DNA from: Butyrivibrio hungatei NK4A153
Lineage (GTDB): Bacteria > Bacillota > Clostridia > Lachnospirales > Lachnospiraceae
Reading direction: 5' to 3'
NCBI RefSeq assembly: GCF_000424465.1
Contig: NZ_AUJY01000001.1
Span: 289,588 to 353,587, forward strand
Length of the DNA: 64,000 bases
The notes beneath the pieces were generated by a model. It was not told where the DNA came from and searched no databases. It saw only the letters and a program-made list of their open reading frames with translations. The position numbers and the translations under genes were made by a program. Below are positions 63,382-64,000 of the stretch, piece after piece (position 1 is the stretch's first letter; each line of letters starts with the position of its first letter).

Positions 63382-63478
63382 TTATCTTACTTCACAGGCT
63401 CAATTTAGCAACTTCTTGACTAATTAACTATGCCAATATAAAATCAATTTATTCTGATAAAGTGAAGAAGGAACTGAT

Positions 63479-64000
63479 ATGAGCGTAAGTAAGAAGAGAA
63501 TAGTTGTAAAAGTTGGAACATCTACTATAACGAATGACAGCGGAAATGTTGATATTCGTTCACTTGATCATTTATGCAGAGCACTGTCCGGTGTTGAGAA
63601 TCTGGGGTACGATCTGGTACTGGTATCTTCGGGAGCGATTGCGGTAGGCGCAGGAAAGATGCGCCTTGCGCAGAAGCCCAAGGAGATAAGGCTCAAGCAG
63701 GCGGCTGCAGCGGTCGGACAGACAGAGCTCATGCATCTGTATGATAAATTCTTTGGTGAATATAACAGAATGGTCGGACAGATTTTGCTTGATAATGCGG
63801 ATTTCTGTAATCCTGTAAGAAGCGAAAATCTCAAGAATACATTCGATGCACTCTTGGAAAATCATATTATTCCCATAGTTAATGAAAATGATTCGGTTAG
63901 CCATACGGAGATTGAGTCGGATAAGAAGCTCTTTTCCGACAACGATATGCTTTCTGCGCTTGTTGCTATTTTCTGTAATGCAAGTAAGCTAATTATTTTC
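63479..64000 (+). CDS. proB: Glutamate 5-kinase, 3'-truncated by the window
   Basis: 174 codons visible. Amino-acid-kinase motifs: IVVKVGTSTIT, LVSSGAIAVGAGKM, AAAAVGQTELMHLYDKFF, LLDNADF and PIVNENDSVS. First step of proline synthesis, phosphorylating glutamate. AAGGA lies 7 nt before ATG. The C-terminal part, including any PUA domain, and probable proA lie beyond the window. Confidence 0.95.
   Translation, partial: MSVSKKRIVVKVGTSTITNDSGNVDIRSLDHLCRALSGVENLGYDLVLVSSGAIAVGAGKMRLAQKPKEIRLKQAAAAVGQTELMHLYDKFFGEYNRMVGQILLDNADFCNPVRSENLKNTFDALLENHIIPIVNENDSVSHTEIESDKKLFSDNDMLSALVAIFCNASKLIIF

Overview
The window looks like chromosomal DNA from a rumen or gut Lachnospiraceae bacterium of the Butyrivibrio/Pseudobutyrivibrio type. 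The evidence is a GH11 xylanase-CBM36-like-CE4 esterase with poly-Asn linkers (an architecture I recall from Pseudobutyrivibrio XynT), Firmicute markers (RemA with a TTG start, RqcH, ThiN, PadR/DUF1700/DUF4097 operon, YitT), a tagaturonate reductase for pectin sugars, and a one-piece tmRNA without an encoded CCA. No rRNA, tRNA, CRISPR array or intact transposon was seen.

Layout. 1-10.9 kb: the 3' part of a chemoreceptor, a peptide-type solute-binding lipoprotein, a methyltransferase-YdcF fusion, lipoproteins, the modular xylanase and a YitT protein. 10.9-17.2 kb: an accessory, partly decayed block. A ~165-bp element built of three ~62-bp units occurs at both ends (10951 and 16110). Between the copies lie an ATC-hydrolase-like gene, a LysR regulator divergent from a Cys-nucleophile hydrolase, a class-C-type serine hydrolase whose Shine-Dalgarno lies inside a terminator stem, a metallo-beta-lactamase scrap, a small Cys-rich protein and a 57-bp tandem repeat. 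Gene debris and hairpins follow to 17.25 kb. 17.2-29 kb: a polytopic membrane protein, a Nif11-like peptide between two near-identical terminator/promoter modules, a rhodanese-TtcA fusion, an SDR, the PadR operon with an extra 28-aa membrane peptide, DUF4003, a c-di-GMP protein and two neighbouring papain-like proteases.

29-38 kb: an orphan CbiD homologue, trpS-glgA, a MurJ/SpoVB-type flippase, a DEDDh exonuclease, and then the most striking locus of the window. A strong promoter drives a 315-aa protein with a ~120-residue N-terminal domain followed by fifteen YGY repeats, nine of them exactly KYGYPCG. A radical SAM/SPASM/TPR enzyme begins 50 bp downstream, and a bidirectional terminator closes the unit. 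I read this as a multi-core RiPP-type precursor and its maturase; the repeat motif matches no class I can name.

38-64 kb: mostly housekeeping. rqcH, a CPBP protease, PspC, an SGNH esterase divergent from uxaB, then yicC-remA-gmk-rpoZ-rimO-pgsA-DEAD helicase-K+ channel-HAD phosphatase as one long same-strand run from a consensus promoter, thiN, a CDF transporter, DUF4153, gpmI, secG, rnr-smpB-ssrA, a NagZ-type GH3, a YczE-like C-terminal remnant and the 5' part of proB, which runs off the end.
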